Source: Bog-473 sp963756025 (GTDB lineage: Bacteria; Actinomycetota; Acidimicrobiia; Acidimicrobiales; RAAP-2). Taken from it: a stretch of DNA of 64,000 bases. The notes below the pieces were generated by a model that did no database searches, had not been told where the DNA came from, and saw only the letters and a program-made list of their open reading frames with translations. The stretch spans positions 558,001 to 622,000 of the forward strand of contig CAVWMF010000006.1 in NCBI GenBank assembly GCA_963756025.1, read 5' to 3'. The translations under genes were made by a program, and so were the position numbers. Positions 53,711 through 62,895 of the stretch are shown here, one piece after another; positions within the stretch are counted from its first letter, which is position 1; each line of letters begins with the position of its first letter.

Positions 53711-54384
53711 CGATTCGCGTCGTGCTGGCCGATGACCAAGCGCTCTTACGCAAGGGGTTCCGGATGATCCTCGAGGCCGAGGACGATATTTCGGTCATCG
53801 GCGAGGCGGCCGACGGCGAGGCGGCACTGCGACTGGTGGAGCTCTACGAACCCGACGTCGTCCTCATGGACGTTCGCATGCCGACGCTCGACGGCATCGG
53901 CGCCACCCTCGCCATCACCGCCTCGGGCTCATTGAGCCATGTGCTGATCCTGACCACCTTCGACCTGGACGAGTACGCCTTCGGGGCGCTGCGGGCCGGC
54001 GCGAGTGGATTCCTTCTCAAAGACGTCCCACCGCACGAGCTCACGCAGGCCATCCGCACCGTCGCCCGAGGGGATGCCGTCGTGTCCCCGCGGATCACCA
54101 AGCGATTGCTCGAGGAGTACGCCAATCAACTCCCTGATCTGTCGGACGGCGGGCCGGGCGACGCCGCGGTCCCGGCTGTGCTCAGCGGGCTCACCGTTCG
54201 GGAGCGAGAGGTGCTCGTCGCCGTGGCCGAAGGGCTCTCCAATGTGGAAATCGGTGAGCGCCTCTTCGTGTCGGAGGCGACCGTGAAGTCGCACGTGGGC
54301 AGGGTCTTGGCCAAACTCGGACTGCGCAATCGCGTACAGGCGGTCGTGCTCGCCTTCCAGACCGGCCTTGTACGGCCGTCCTAG
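53707..54384 (+). CDS. NarL/LuxR-type response regulator
   Basis: 225 residues. The receiver domain has the acidic pair (VLADDQALL), the phospho-acceptor D55 (VVLMDVRMP), a Thr in ILTTFDLDEYAFGALRAGAS and Lys in GFLLKDV. The C-terminal LuxR HTH is LTVREREVLVAVAEGLSNVE then IGERLFVSEATVKSHVGRVL. The start overlaps the kinase gene by four bases. Targets are not evident in the window. Confidence 0.9.
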   Translation: MTIRVVLADDQALLRKGFRMILEAEDDISVIGEAADGEAALRLVELYEPDVVLMDVRMPTLDGIGATLAITASGSLSHVLILTTFDLDEYAFGALRAGASGFLLKDVPPHELTQAIRTVARGDAVVSPRITKRLLEEYANQLPDLSDGGPGDAAVPAVLSGLTVREREVLVAVAEGLSNVEIGERLFVSEATVKSHVGRVLAKLGLRNRVQAVVLAFQTGLVRPS

Positions 54385-54413
54385 CGGGGCCAATCGGTCG
54401 GTACACTCCATTC

Positions 54414-56033
54414 GTGGTCTCCGCCGATACCGAGTTCGGCGTTTTCACCGATGAGGGCCCCTGGGTTCTCGACCCGGAGAATCTCGCCTGGAAGGCCGGA
54501 CTGCCCCGGATCCGCGCCGAGCTGCAGGCGGCCCTCCCCGAGCTGATCCGACCCCGAAAGGTACCGCCGGGGGCCAGGGTGGGAACGACGGTGCGCCATC
54601 TCGGTGGTGCGCTCGCGATGTGGTACGCCACCGAACGGCGACGTGGGGGCTCTGAGAAAATTGCGGGGATATCCCGTCGACTGCGCCTGGCCGCCGAGCA
54701 GCTCGGGCCGACCTATATCAAGCTCGGTCAAATTGTGGCGTCGGGTGACGGCATCTTCCCCCCTGAGCTCGTAGCGGAGTTCAAGTGGTGCCGGGACCAG
54801 GTCCGGCCTGAACCCTGGCCGGTGGTCGAAAGAGTTCTGGTCGAGGAGCTCGGCCGGGCCCTCTCCGAAGTGTTCTCGTCCATCGACCATGTTCCACTCG
54901 CCGCCGCGTCCATAGCCCAGGTGCATGCCGCACGATTGCTCGACGGGACCGAAGTCGTCGTGAAGGTGCAGCGCCCCCAGGTGGCCCAACGGGTGCGCCA
55001 AGACCTCGCCGTGATGTCGTGGCTCGCTCCCCACCTGGTGGGCCGGATCCCCATCGCTGCGTTGGCCAATCCCCCGGCGCTGGTCGAGCTCTTCGCCGAG
55101 ACCATCGTGGAGGAGCTCGACTTCCGACTCGAAGCCGAGAACATGCTCGACATCGCGGCGACCTTCGCCAAGCTCGGCCAACGTGACTTCGTCGTCCCTC
55201 GGCCCCACCCCACGCTCGTGACCCGACGGATGCTCGTCATGGAACGTCTGAGCGGGTTCAACTTTTCGGACGTCGACGGCATGCGTGCGGCGGGCATCGA
55301 CACGGAAGCGGTCGTGAGAAGCGGCATGATCGGATTTCTCGAAGGCGCAATGATGTACGGCGTCTTCCACGGCGACCTGCACGGGGGGAATCTGTTCATC
55401 CTTCCTTCTGGGAAGATCGCCCTCCTCGACTTCGGCATCACGGCACGTCTGACCGAATCCAAACGCTTGGCCCTTCTCTCCCTCATCGTTGGCGCGTCGA
55501 ACGGGCACATACCAACTCAAGTTGCCGCCCTGCGCGACCTCGGAGCACTGCCACCCGACACCGATATCGACACCGTCATCGCCCAACTGGGACTTGACCG
55601 GCCCCCGATCGATCCGACCACGCTCACGGCCGACGAGTTGGTCGGGGAGCTCCAGCGATCGATCAAGTCACTCCTGGGCCTGGGGGCCAGAATGCCCAAG
55701 GAGCTGATGCTCTTCGTGAAAAACCTGGTCTTCCTGGACGGCGCCATCGCCACCTTGGCGCCCGATCTCGACCTCTTCGGTGAGATCGAGACCATCTCCC
55801 TGATGTTCGCCGAGAAACACGGTGAGCGGATCATGCAGCAACTCGGTCTCCAGCATCAGGACGACTGGAAACCGGACCTCACCAGTGTCAAAGCCGGCTT
55901 TGGCCTCGACGAGTCCACCGAGCACCTGACCTATCGCGAAATTCAGGCAAGACGTGCCCAGGTGCGCGAGAAATTCGACGGGCGGAACCAGAGCCGTCGC
56001 CGCAAGAGCCGGCGGCGCCCGACCACCAAGTGA
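54414..56033 (+). CDS. AarF/ABC1/UbiB-family kinase-like protein
   Basis: 539 residues, starting with GTG. Family motifs: the KxGQ motif PTYIKLGQIVASGDGIFP, a Gly/Ala-rich loop (VPLAAASIAQVHAARLLDGT) with VVVKVQRPQV, the catalytic HGDLHGGNLFI and the metal-binding LLDFGITARL. Such proteins are atypical ATPases tied to isoprenoid quinone biosynthesis or lipid trafficking. There is no C-terminal transmembrane pair here, the tail being basic (RKSRRRPTTK). It follows the response regulator by 30 bp, perhaps in one transcript. Confidence 0.88.
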   Translation: MVSADTEFGVFTDEGPWVLDPENLAWKAGLPRIRAELQAALPELIRPRKVPPGARVGTTVRHLGGALAMWYATERRRGGSEKIAGISRRLRLAAEQLGPTYIKLGQIVASGDGIFPPELVAEFKWCRDQVRPEPWPVVERVLVEELGRALSEVFSSIDHVPLAAASIAQVHAARLLDGTEVVVKVQRPQVAQRVRQDLAVMSWLAPHLVGRIPIAALANPPALVELFAETIVEELDFRLEAENMLDIAATFAKLGQRDFVVPRPHPTLVTRRMLVMERLSGFNFSDVDGMRAAGIDTEAVVRSGMIGFLEGAMMYGVFHGDLHGGNLFILPSGKIALLDFGITARLTESKRLALLSLIVGASNGHIPTQVAALRDLGALPPDTDIDTVIAQLGLDRPPIDPTTLTADELVGELQRSIKSLLGLGARMPKELMLFVKNLVFLDGAIATLAPDLDLFGEIETISLMFAEKHGERIMQQLGLQHQDDWKPDLTSVKAGFGLDESTEHLTYREIQARRAQVREKFDGRNQSRRRKSRRRPTTK

Positions 56034-56041
56034 GCTCAATC

Positions 56042-56482
56042 TCATTGAGGCAACAGTGAGGACCCCGGGGGTGGGGACCCAACGACCGCAATGGGCGCAG
56101 CGGCGGGAGCGGGCGGCGCCGGCGGCCTGCGATACCTCACCAGCAAGGCCGTGCCGATGAGTGCCACGACGAGGGAGACGACCAAGATGCCGACCGCCCC
56201 GAGCACCCTTCCGTCAGCCGAGGCCTGACACTCACCGACGAAGGCCATCCAGTCGGCCCTGTCGGTGGCGCTGGAGGCGGGTGGCTCCGGGCCGGCCCCG
56301 ATCGAGCCAGGATTGAAGAGGGCCACGATCGCAGGTTCGGAGGATTTGCCGGGTCCGCACGTTCCTCCGACTGCTGGATTCGGGAGTGCGACCAGCATTC
56401 CGGTGATGGCGAACGCAGCACCGAAAAGACCCAGGAACACCAGGGCCACCCTGAACCACGTCCGCCGCGCATCCTGCTCCAC
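56042..56482 (-). CDS. Hypothetical two-span membrane protein
   Basis: 146 residues, GTG start (VEQDARRTWFRVALVFLGLF). Two hydrophobic helices (about 10-32 and 100-122) flank an extracellular loop with two Cys (TCGPG and VGECQA) that could form a disulfide. The tail is Pro/Ala-rich (RRPPAPPAPAAAPI). No family recognised. It is convergent with the AarF gene, nine bases away. Confidence 0.6.
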   Translation of the reverse strand: MEQDARRTWFRVALVFLGLFGAAFAITGMLVALPNPAVGGTCGPGKSSEPAIVALFNPGSIGAGPEPPASSATDRADWMAFVGECQASADGRVLGAVGILVVSLVVALIGTALLVRYRRPPAPPAPAAAPIAVVGSPPPGSSLLPQ

Positions 56483-56603
56483 CTGCGATCCCCTTTCGGT
56501 CGAGTGCGATGATAGGACTCGCGGGCAGCGCTGATCGGTCACTCGACGCCCGCTGACGGGGGCCCTCAGGCGGTCGGCGGGCATGCTGTGAGAGGCTTGG
56601 GGT

Positions 56604-57041
56604 GTGCACGTCATTCGCCAGTTACAAGAGGACGACTGGGATCTATGGCAGCCACTTTGGGCCGCCTACCTCGACTTCTACCGATCACCCCTCTCAGAGG
56701 GAACCACCCGGAGCACTTTTGACCGACTCACCAGGGGGGCGAAGGACATGTTCGGGTTGCTTGCCGTGAGCGAGGACGGCGAGGGCTCCGGGATCGCCCA
56801 CTGCGTGCTCCATCCGAGCACCTGGTCCTGGCGGCCTTCCTGCTATCTCGAGGATCTCTACGTGGCGCCGACGGGCCGCGGGTCCGACCTCGGCCGCCGC
56901 CTGCTCGAAGAGTCCAAGCGGATGTCAAACCAACGGGGCGCCGGACGGCTGTACTGGCATACGCAGGAATACAACGGGCGGGCGCGATCGCTGTACGACC
57001 AGGTGGCCCGGCCGACGTCCTTCATGGTCTACGAGATGTAG
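56604..57041 (+). CDS. GNAT-family N-acetyltransferase
   Basis: 145 residues. The fold is complete: VIRQLQEDDWDLWQPLWAAY, the acetyl-CoA motif CYLEDLYVAPTGRGSDLGRR, LLEESKRMSNQRGAGRLYW and a final VARPTSFMVYEM. It is close to the GNAT proteins with YLEDLYV-type motif A. The substrate is unknown; amino acids or small amines are common for the family. No nearby pathway fixes it. Confidence 0.85.
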   Translation: MHVIRQLQEDDWDLWQPLWAAYLDFYRSPLSEGTTRSTFDRLTRGAKDMFGLLAVSEDGEGSGIAHCVLHPSTWSWRPSCYLEDLYVAPTGRGSDLGRRLLEESKRMSNQRGAGRLYWHTQEYNGRARSLYDQVARPTSFMVYEM

Positions 57042-57110
57042 GAGCCTCCACGACCGCTCCTTCCCGACCCGGTACGCGAACGACCGGAGTGCGCGTGGAA
57101 GGATGCGGGC

Positions 57111-58253
57111 GTGCCAAATCTGCGCACCATGGTGACCGAGGTGGGCACGGGCCTCGGCATGCTCGGGCATGAGGACCTCGACGAGGTCTTGGCCGCACGC
57201 TCAGCGGTGATGCGCAGCCTGTCGCCCGAAAACTGGGATCTCCTCGACTCCATCCGCGCCGGCGGCGCCTACGACTCCGAGTTCCACTCGGCCTGGCTGA
57301 ACGGACGCACGTTCCTCACCGCCCGCGACGGTTTGCGTGGCCGTCGGCCCGAGACCGTGGAGTGGAAGGGCGCGGTACGTGGGAGCGGAGACGAGGTCGC
57401 CCCGGTGGATCTCCGCATTGACCACGTCTACCTGGTCAGCTGCAAGTACATGTCGGACATCCTGTTCAATGCATCGCCCTCGCATATCTTCGATTCCCTG
57501 CTGGTCGGCGGCCTTGCCGGGCGGAGGAGAGCTGCGGGAGGTGACTGGTACGCCGAGGTTGCGCCGGTCCAGTATCAGCAGCTCTTCGATGTCGTGCGCC
57601 TCGCCCTCGAGAACGACGCGGTCGGGCCCGATGGCGCGACCGGTGACGAGCGCGTCGCGCTGCCCGGCCTCGGATGGTCGGCCGGCTCCGGGTCCGACCC
57701 GAATGGCGCCGTGGCCCGACATTCGTCGGCGACCCTCGGAGATCTCCCTGCTCGCGCCGTGGACCTGACGTCCGCCCATCGCGTTGCCCTGGGACAGCGT
57801 CTCAAGGCAGGATGGCCCGGAGACGCCAAGGCGGCATACCGCGCGCTCTCCGATGAGGTGGCCCGAGCCTCCGTCTCGCGCTGGCACGCCGCGCTGTCAG
57901 CCAACGCGAATGCGGGTGAAGCGATGCTGTGGCGACTGCTGCGGATGGGAAGTGCGCCCTATTTCGTCCTGGGTTCCAGCTCGGCCCGGTCGCTACGGCT
58001 TCGCATCGCCACGCCATGGGACTGGAAGCAACTCTACCGCCTGATGAAGCTCGAGATCTTTCCCCAACCGGGCGGCCAGCCACGCGTCGGATGGACGGCC
58101 GCCGTGCGCGAGCGCAACTCGGGCCACGTCCACGAGGTGTCGGGCCACGTCGAAGTGCGGTGGAGTCACGGCCGGTTCGGGGGACCGCCCGAAGCCAAGG
58201 GGTACCTCGACACCAGTCACCATCTGGTGCCGGGTTACTTCCCTCTGCAGTGA
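57111..58253 (+). CDS. Hypothetical protein, possible nuclease-like core
   Basis: 380 residues, no family recognised. There is no signal peptide or membrane span. The N-terminal part is all-helical (DEVLAARSAVMRSLSPENW). A patch in the middle (GDEVAPVDLRIDHVYLVSCK) reads like the core of PD-(D/E)xK nucleases, where an Asp strand is followed by (E/x)xK, but Glu is replaced by Ser. A late region (GSSSARSLRLRIATPWDWKQ) is basic and may contact DNA. The GNAT gene downstream starts on its stop (GTGA). I would not call it a nuclease without a structure-based search. Confidence 0.5.
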   Translation: MPNLRTMVTEVGTGLGMLGHEDLDEVLAARSAVMRSLSPENWDLLDSIRAGGAYDSEFHSAWLNGRTFLTARDGLRGRRPETVEWKGAVRGSGDEVAPVDLRIDHVYLVSCKYMSDILFNASPSHIFDSLLVGGLAGRRRAAGGDWYAEVAPVQYQQLFDVVRLALENDAVGPDGATGDERVALPGLGWSAGSGSDPNGAVARHSSATLGDLPARAVDLTSAHRVALGQRLKAGWPGDAKAAYRALSDEVARASVSRWHAALSANANAGEAMLWRLLRMGSAPYFVLGSSSARSLRLRIATPWDWKQLYRLMKLEIFPQPGGQPRVGWTAAVRERNSGHVHEVSGHVEVRWSHGRFGGPPEAKGYLDTSHHLVPGYFPLQ

Positions 58254-58864
58254 GCACGTTCGACCTCACCGTGTTCGACGCGCCCTTGACCGTTCCGCAG
58301 CTGCAGAGCGGACCGGTGCTGCTGCGCCCCTTCCTGCTCTCCGACCTTCCCCTGATCCGCCAGGCGGCGACCGATCCGTACATTCCTGCGGTGACCTCCG
58401 TCCCGTCGACGTATAGCGACGATGAGGGTCGGGCCTTCATCGAACGGCAGCAGCGACAAGCGGTCGAAGGAAACGGATACCTCTTCGTGATCGCCGACTC
58501 GGCCGACCCGCGTCAGGCGTTCGGAGGTCTCGGGCTATGGCTCCACGAAATCGAAAGCGGTCGAGCCTCTGTCGGGTACTGGGTCATACCCTCCGCTCGG
58601 GGCAAGAACCGTGCGGGATGGGCCCTGAGGGCGGTCGTCGCCTTCGCGTTCGAAAGACTGGCCATTCCCCGGCTGCACCTCTTCACGGAGCCCTCGAACA
58701 TCGCCTCGCAGCGAACGGCTGAATTCGCCGGCTTCAAGCGGGAGGCGCTCCTGCACGGGTGGGAACGGATCAACGGCCTCCAGTGCGACGTCTACGCGTT
58801 CGCCCTCTTGCGAGAAGGATGGAGGAACGGCCCGGGGGCGGAGCACGCGGATGCGGCCACCTGA
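58250..58864 (+). CDS. RimJ/RimL-type GNAT acetyltransferase
   Basis: 204 residues starting with GTG that overlaps the stop of the previous gene. It follows the RimJ/RimL layout: VLLRPFLLSDLPLIRQAATD, a Glu-Ile-Glu-Ser strand, the acetyl-CoA loop ASVGYWVIPSARGKNRAGWA and ENA-like EPSNIASQRTAEFAGFKRE. These enzymes acetylate N-terminal residues of ribosomal proteins or small molecules. Target unknown. Confidence 0.85.
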   Translation: MSTFDLTVFDAPLTVPQLQSGPVLLRPFLLSDLPLIRQAATDPYIPAVTSVPSTYSDDEGRAFIERQQRQAVEGNGYLFVIADSADPRQAFGGLGLWLHEIESGRASVGYWVIPSARGKNRAGWALRAVVAFAFERLAIPRLHLFTEPSNIASQRTAEFAGFKREALLHGWERINGLQCDVYAFALLREGWRNGPGAEHADAAT

Positions 58865-59243
58865 ACCGATTTCGAGGATGGGCGGGCGAAGACCTGCGCC
58901 ATGGCTCCATGTCGCGGTGCACACGATGGTGGCACTCTGCGCCTCGCTCTGGGTGATCGGCGGGATCGGCGGGATGCGCGCGGGTGCCGCCACCCCGCAC
59001 ACCACAGCAGCCCACCACGCGCAGGCGGGTGCATCGGCGGGCCTCACGACTGGGCAAAAGGGGGTCACCGTCCATGGCCGCAAGGAGGGGCTACTCGCCG
59101 TCGCCTTGTCGGTCCTCGGTGTCATCGTTGTCGTCGTCTTCATCGTTGGCCTGGCTTCGCGCGCAGTCCGACGACGGTCCCGTGACGGTCCGTCCGTCAC
59201 GGACGGAGCATGGTCGGATCGATGGCGCAGGCCTTTCGGGTGA
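58851..59243 (+). CDS. Hypothetical membrane protein
   Basis: 130 residues, overlapping the GNAT gene by 14 bp. It has a signal-anchor-like first helix (VHTMVALCASLWVIGGIGGM), a short exported Ala/His-rich loop (AATPHTTAAHHAQAGASA), a second helix (AVALSVLGVIVVVVFIVGLA) and a basic cytoplasmic end (RAVRRRSRDG). The pattern is like a small two-helix hairpin protein. No family recognised. The overlap and context support it modestly. Confidence 0.45.
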   Translation: MRPPEPISRMGGRRPAPWLHVAVHTMVALCASLWVIGGIGGMRAGAATPHTTAAHHAQAGASAGLTTGQKGVTVHGRKEGLLAVALSVLGVIVVVVFIVGLASRAVRRRSRDGPSVTDGAWSDRWRRPFG

Positions 59244-59304
59244 GCAAGCTGGACTGGCACCACCGGTCCTTCGTGATCGCCCCGCATTCTGCGAAACTTC
59301 AGGT

Positions 59305-59694
59305 GTGCCCCGACGCCGCCAATTCGCCAATCTCGCAGAACGAATCGACCAACTGATGATGGACGTCTTCATCCTCGACGATCTGGAGCGAATCCCCCGC
59401 TTGACCGAACACCTGGCGCCCGACTTCGTCTTCGTCAGTCCAAGTGCGGTCGCCGATGGGGCGCAGGGTCTGAGCGATGCCTACAGCACCTACCGGCACG
59501 ACGGATGGCTGCGCGTGTCGCTGCGCCGGACCTCGGTGATCGACATGCACCATGCCCATTTCCGTTTCGCCTGGGAGCGCCTGGAACTGGGCAAGACCGC
59601 CAGCTCGGGGTGGTCCTTCGGTTGGGTCGACGCAGCCGGGAAGATCTCCCGGATCGTCTCGTTCAACGACCCCGTTCCACCTCGGACCCTGTGA
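59305..59694 (+). CDS. SnoaL/NTF2-like protein
   Basis: About 129 residues, GTG start (MPRRRQFANLAERIDQ). The cone-shaped fold pattern is visible: helix RIDQLMMDVFILDDLERIPR, LTEHLAPDFVFVSPSAVADG, VSLRRTSVIDMHHAHFRFAW and GKISRIVSFNDPV. Such proteins are often ketosteroid-isomerase-like enzymes or binding modules. Whether it is an enzyme cannot be told here; the catalytic Asp/Tyr set is not obvious. Confidence 0.7.
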   Translation: MPRRRQFANLAERIDQLMMDVFILDDLERIPRLTEHLAPDFVFVSPSAVADGAQGLSDAYSTYRHDGWLRVSLRRTSVIDMHHAHFRFAWERLELGKTASSGWSFGWVDAAGKISRIVSFNDPVPPRTL

Positions 59695-59739
59695 GTCGTT
59701 GGACTGACGTCGCCGCGCGGGAGCGTCGGCCCGCCGTTA

Positions 59740-60630
59740 TCAGGACATGGGGAAGATGAGCTCCTCGGAGGACATCGCGTCGATCGCCGCCCGACGTTCG
59801 GGCGCACCCAACGGCGTGAACCGATCGGCCGAGTCGAGCACGTGCGGCAAGAGACCGATGTCCCCGGGCGTGCAGAACGCGTGGACGCCGGGGACCGACA
59901 GTGCAAAATGGACGCCACGGTCGATGTCCGTCTCGGATGCGACGGGTTCGTACCACGAGGTAGCCCAGCGTCCACTGGAGGGATCACCGGCCGCATCGGC
60001 CAACGAGAGCTGGTCGACCCACGGCCGGCGGGCGGCGGCCTTGATCGCCATCACGCCGATATCGCGTTCTTGACACAACGCGAGGAGTTCCTCGGCGGGC
60101 TCCCGGTAGGAGTCTCGTCCCCACAGGGCGGGATACACCGGGAACATGACGGTGTCGAGATCGAAACGCCGGAGAGCCTCCATGAAGGCGACCGGTACTC
60201 CGAGGTCGTGACCGGTGATCCCCGCGAAGCGCGTCCGGCCTTGATCGCGGAGCCGGACAATTTGTTCGAGGGCCGCTGAACGACGCTCCACCTCCTCAAG
60301 ACTCGTTACCGCGTGAGCCTGGTAGAGGTCCAACACCTCGCAGTTGAGCAGGCGCCGGGTGGTGTCGAACTGGTCGAGCAGCCCTTTCGGGCTCGCCCGA
60401 AGTGTCTTCCCGGCGATGAACAGGTCGTCGCGGCATGCGGCCAGATGCGGGCCGACCACGGCTTCTGCGGCTCCGTACTGTGGCGCTATATCGAGGTGGT
60501 TCACACCACGATCACGGGCCAACTGCAGCCAGGCGCCCGCCTCGTCCCCACTGGCCGCCCAGCACGCTGCACCGCCGAGAATGGCCACGCTGCTGTCGTG
60601 GTCGGTTCGACCGAGACGACGCCGTTCCAC
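59740..60630 (-). CDS. Aldo/keto reductase
   Basis: 296 residues with GTG start (VERRRLGRTDHDSSVAILGG), one base after the VOC gene stop. The TIM-barrel signatures are GVNHLDIAPQYGAAEAVVG (Asp and Tyr of the active site), the Lys strand LFIAGKTLRAS, and LDLYQAHAV with His. In the C-terminal part the NADP-binding motif is partly replaced. Family members reduce aldehydes or ketones. It is co-transcribed with the glyoxalase-like gene. Confidence 0.85.
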   Translation of the reverse strand: MERRRLGRTDHDSSVAILGGAACWAASGDEAGAWLQLARDRGVNHLDIAPQYGAAEAVVGPHLAACRDDLFIAGKTLRASPKGLLDQFDTTRRLLNCEVLDLYQAHAVTSLEEVERRSAALEQIVRLRDQGRTRFAGITGHDLGVPVAFMEALRRFDLDTVMFPVYPALWGRDSYREPAEELLALCQERDIGVMAIKAAARRPWVDQLSLADAAGDPSSGRWATSWYEPVASETDIDRGVHFALSVPGVHAFCTPGDIGLLPHVLDSADRFTPLGAPERRAAIDAMSSEELIFPMS

Positions 60631-60631
60631 G

Positions 60632-61411
60632 TTATGCCTGCGGTGCTGGCTTGAGCGCCAGAATGTTGAATATCGCACCCCCAGGGTCCGAAAGGACGGC
60701 GAAGCGACCCGGCTCGATGTCGGTGGCCGGCATCAGCACGGAAGCACCGAGTCCCTGCGCTTTGGAAACGGTTGCGTCCGTGTCCTCGACCGCGAAATAG
60801 ACGCCCCAGAACGACGGGGTGTTCGGAGGCATCGTGGGCGGCTTGGACATCATCCCGCCGATCGACTTCCCCCCGACCTTCCACTCGGTGTAGCCCCCCG
60901 GACCCTCGGGTCCCTGCGTCTCGGCGTCCCATTCGAAGACAGCTTTGTAGAACGCCTTCGCCCCGGCCAGGTCATCGGTCATGAGTTCGCTCCAGCAGTA
61001 GGTCCCGGGGACGTTGACCAGCTGCGCACCTATGTGGCTCCCGGGCTGCCACAGGCCGATCACCGCGCCTTCGGGGTCAGCGAACACCGCCATTCTCCCC
61101 GCGTCCATGACGTCCATCGGCGCCACGTAGACCGTGCCTCCGTTGGCGTCGACCTTGGCCACGGTGTCCTCGGCGCTGTCCACGTTGACGTACGTGGACC
61201 AGTGGGGCGGCGCGGCCGGGTTCATGTTCGGCCCAAGTCCGGCCACCGTCTTGCCATCGATGTCACAGACGGAGTAGCCCCCGGCTTCAGGCGGCCCTTC
61301 CGGCGTATTCCAGCCGAAGAGGCCACGGTAGAACTTCCTGGCTTGGTCCACGTCGGAGCTTCCAAGGTCGACCCAAGAAGGAATTCCGTCCTCGTAACGC
61401 TGAACCTCCAT
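60632..61411 (-). CDS. Two-domain VOC (glyoxalase-like) protein
   Basis: 259 residues with two VOC modules in tandem: SWVDLGSSDVDQARKFYRGL in the first and CWSELMTDDLAGAKAFYKAV in the second. GGAAGGAG lies ahead of the ATG at 61411. Similar tandem proteins in actinobacteria are annotated as hydroxylases or 27-kDa antigen Cfp30B-like. The metal residues are not complete in either half, so catalysis is uncertain. It is the first gene of an operon with the aldo/keto reductase. Confidence 0.82.
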   Translation of the reverse strand: MEVQRYEDGIPSWVDLGSSDVDQARKFYRGLFGWNTPEGPPEAGGYSVCDIDGKTVAGLGPNMNPAAPPHWSTYVNVDSAEDTVAKVDANGGTVYVAPMDVMDAGRMAVFADPEGAVIGLWQPGSHIGAQLVNVPGTYCWSELMTDDLAGAKAFYKAVFEWDAETQGPEGPGGYTEWKVGGKSIGGMMSKPPTMPPNTPSFWGVYFAVEDTDATVSKAQGLGASVLMPATDIEPGRFAVLSDPGGAIFNILALKPAPQA

Positions 61412-61489
61412 GACTCTCCTTCCTTTCGTCCACCCCACCGTGGACGGTATCGGATGAGAGTCGCCGCCGCATCGGGTCGCAGGGTCTCG

Positions 61490-61867
61490 CTACGGGGCGT
61501 TGACCAAGGAGTGGGCGGCCATGTCGAAATACGCACGCAGCTCGTCACCGTCAGCGGCGGAGAGTCCCTGCTCCACCATCTGGTCGACAGCGCTGCGCAT
61601 ATGGCGCAACCAGGCATCTCGCTCGGCCGGTCCGATGACGAAGGGCACATGGCGCATGCGCAGCCTCGGATGCCCCCGTTGCTCGTTGTAAGTCGCCGGA
61701 CCGCCCCAGTACTGCATGAGGAAGAGGGCCAAGTGGCGCTTTGATTCGGTCAGATCGTCCGGATAGAGCGGACGGAGCAAAGGATCACCGGCGACGCCCA
61801 GGTAGAAGCGGTCGACGAGGTCGACAAAGAATTGTTCACCATCCACACGGTCGAAGAGCGCGTCCAC
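61490..61867 (-). CDS. glbO: Group II truncated haemoglobin (GlbO type)
   Basis: 125 residues. The proximal haem ligand is H73 (RLRMRHVPFVIG), with the usual LRPLYPDDLTESKRHLALFL helix and the distal pocket Tyr in VDRFYLGVAGDP. A Trp in the G helix (RDAWLRHM) is the group II marker. GlbO binds O2 or NO and is near-universal in actinobacteria. It lies 78 bp upstream of the VOC-AKR operon on the same strand. Confidence 0.92.
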   Translation of the reverse strand: MDALFDRVDGEQFFVDLVDRFYLGVAGDPLLRPLYPDDLTESKRHLALFLMQYWGGPATYNEQRGHPRLRMRHVPFVIGPAERDAWLRHMRSAVDQMVEQGLSAADGDELRAYFDMAAHSLVNAP

Positions 61868-61905
61868 AGGGACGACGGTAGACGCTATACACTGCTCACC
61901 GTTTC

Positions 61906-61979
<74 letters not shown>

Positions 61980-62895
61980 AGAGTTCTCCCAGTTCAGAGC
62001 AGTGTTCGTGCAGCACCTTGCGTCATTCAATCGGTTCAAAAAACCAAGTCGTGCAACAAACGGGAAACAGCGTGCAATGGGCAACACGGAATGCGCCATC
62101 CTCAGCCACCGACGCTGATATCGGTGCCAAAAATGGTCCTGGGATGACGTCGGACGGAACCTCAGCCGAGTATCGTTCCATTCGGTCCCTAGGCGGCTAC
62201 ATTCCGCCGATACCCGCCGTGCCTACCACCCCGTTGCAGCGATAATCGAGCCGTTGAGGTGCGCACCGGACATACCCCCGTCATACGGCGCGTCACCGTA
62301 GGAAAACACCGATCCATTGGCCGACGCAACCCAGTACCCCCTACCGTCGGAGGTCGTGAAGGTGGTCGTGGCTGGATCAAAAGGGTCCACTGAACCGGTG
62401 GGGCCACCAAAATTCGGTGCATCGCCAAAAGCGTCGACAACGCCATTAGCGAAGAGGATCCAGTAGCCCCCTCCGTCGGGGGTGCGCACCGCCGAGGTGA
62501 CGTTCGCATTCTCCGGACCGGGTGCCCCGTAGTTGGGAGCATCGCCGAACGCGTAGAGGCGGCCAGTATTTGTGATGAGCCAGTATCCGTTCCCACTGGT
62601 GTCGGGCATGACAGCGACTGCCTCGCCAGAGCACCCGCCGATTCCCGGACACGAACCCTCGAACACGGCGTCGCCGAAGGTAAACACACCTCCGTCAGCT
62701 CCGACCATGAAATAGCCGCCGTCATTTGCAGTGGGAACTATCCCTACGATTGGGGCGTTCAGACTGTGTGGCAGACCAGAGCCAGCCGGATGAATACCCA
62801 GACCTGGGATCGAACCGTAAAACCGCGTATCGCCGAAGGAGAACACACCACCGTCTGATGCCACGAGCCAATAGCCACCGACGTCGGCGGTCGGG

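Noticed and set aside
61980..62222. tRNA-Gly 3' end as an attachment site for an integrated element
   Set aside because: The DNA after the tRNA is somewhat A+T-richer, but I found no integrase gene and no repeat of the tRNA 3' end in the window.
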